From Aquilutibacter rugosus (GTDB lineage Bacteria; Pseudomonadota; Gammaproteobacteria; Xanthomonadales; Xanthomonadaceae), in the NCBI RefSeq assembly GCF_036541335.1, contig NZ_JAZHBO010000002.1, positions 558,001-622,000 of the forward strand: a DNA stretch of 64,000 nt. The letters run 5' to 3'. This document shows positions 63,770-64,000 of this stretch, in pieces. Under the pieces are notes generated by a model. That model ran no database searches, was not told where the DNA came from, and saw nothing but the letters and a program-made list of their open reading frames with translations. Position numbers and translations under genes: made by a program. The first letter of the stretch is position 1, and every line of letters starts with the position of its first letter.

Positions 63770-64000
63770 TTAGCCTTCGAGCGTCGCCATGTCAATGACG
63801 AAACGATACTTCACATCACCCTTGACTGTGCGATCGTAGGCGGCGTTGATGTCCTTCATGGCGATCGTCTCGATATCGCAGACGATGTTGTGTTCGCCGC
63901 AGAAATCAAGCATTTCCTGAGTTTCCGGGATCCCGCCAATTAGCGAGCCGGCCATTGTGCGGCGCTTGTAGATAAAGGGAATGCCGCTGACTTGTGTGAG
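63770..64000 (-). CDS. Zinc-dependent alcohol dehydrogenase, YahK/CAD type (C-terminal part, cut by window edge)
   Basis: The visible 76 residues are the C terminus of a medium-chain NADP-dependent aldehyde/alcohol dehydrogenase. RRTMAGSLIGGIPETQEMLD, INAAYDRTVKGDVKYRFVID and the end MATLEG match the E. coli YahK/cinnamyl alcohol dehydrogenase group closely. The catalytic and NADP-binding parts lie beyond the window. The stop is 53 bp from the convergent symporter gene. Confidence 0.9.
   Translation of the reverse strand, partial: LTQVSGIPFIYKRRTMAGSLIGGIPETQEMLDFCGEHNIVCDIETIAMKDINAAYDRTVKGDVKYRFVIDMATLEG

Noticed and set aside
1..64000. CRISPR arrays, insertion sequences, prophage, integrases, toxin-antitoxin pairs, plasmid or phage origins
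   Set aside because: I looked for regular direct repeats, transposase and integrase motifs and compositional breaks and saw none; gene content is core throughout.

Overview
This window looks like chromosome from a gammaproteobacterium of the order Xanthomonadales (Lysobacterales). The gene order nusA-rimP-tRNA-fMet-nuoN..nuoA-tRNA-Leu-secG-tpiA, an unfused nuoC and nuoD, dapA/gcvR/bcp and fabB/fabA point that way, and so does a TonB-dependent receptor with a C-terminal F. I judged lineage from protein similarity and synteny as I remember them, not from a search. Nearly everything is vertically inherited housekeeping content. I saw no phage, insertion sequence, integron, CRISPR array or defence island.

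Bases 1-27600 are one long run of minus-strand genes. Read in transcription order they are prmB-aroC-asd-truA-trpF-trpB-trpA-accD-glmM, with most junctions overlapping by 4 bp. Then follow a 2OG-Fe(II) oxygenase, tpiA, secG, tRNA-Leu(GAG), the complete 14-gene NADH dehydrogenase I operon nuoA-N, the initiator tRNA, rimP and the start of nusA. Between tRNA-fMet and rimP lies a structured leader with its own promoter-like sequence and an intrinsic terminator.

Bases 27600-36300 hold short blocks of alternating strand: SCO1-psd (+), a lytic transglycosylase (-), a HerA-like ATPase with greB (+), rimO (-), a HIT hydrolase (+), and dcd and apbC (-). Bases 36300-42600 carry a TonB-dependent receptor broken by an in-frame stop, a secreted DUF2147 protein, metG and an RnfB-like ferredoxin (+). 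Bases 42400-47550 carry a GumN/TraB-like protein, mutL, an amidase and tsaE (-).

Bases 47590-54030 contain queG (+) facing pgi-panD-panC-panB-folK-pcnB (-). Bases 54078-60526 contain a 7Fe ferredoxin, a Dabb protein, a lipoprotein plus dapA (-), and gcvR-bcp-phoH-thiD-hydrolase (+). The window ends with fabA-fabB (-), a dicarboxylate symporter (+) and the 3' end of a zinc alcohol dehydrogenase (-).

I found no clearly new multi-gene system. The points most worth a second look are the rimP leader RNA, the interrupted receptor, the 182-bp antisense coding overlap of the GumN-like gene with the ferredoxin gene, and a perfect 22-bp palindrome between two divergent genes.
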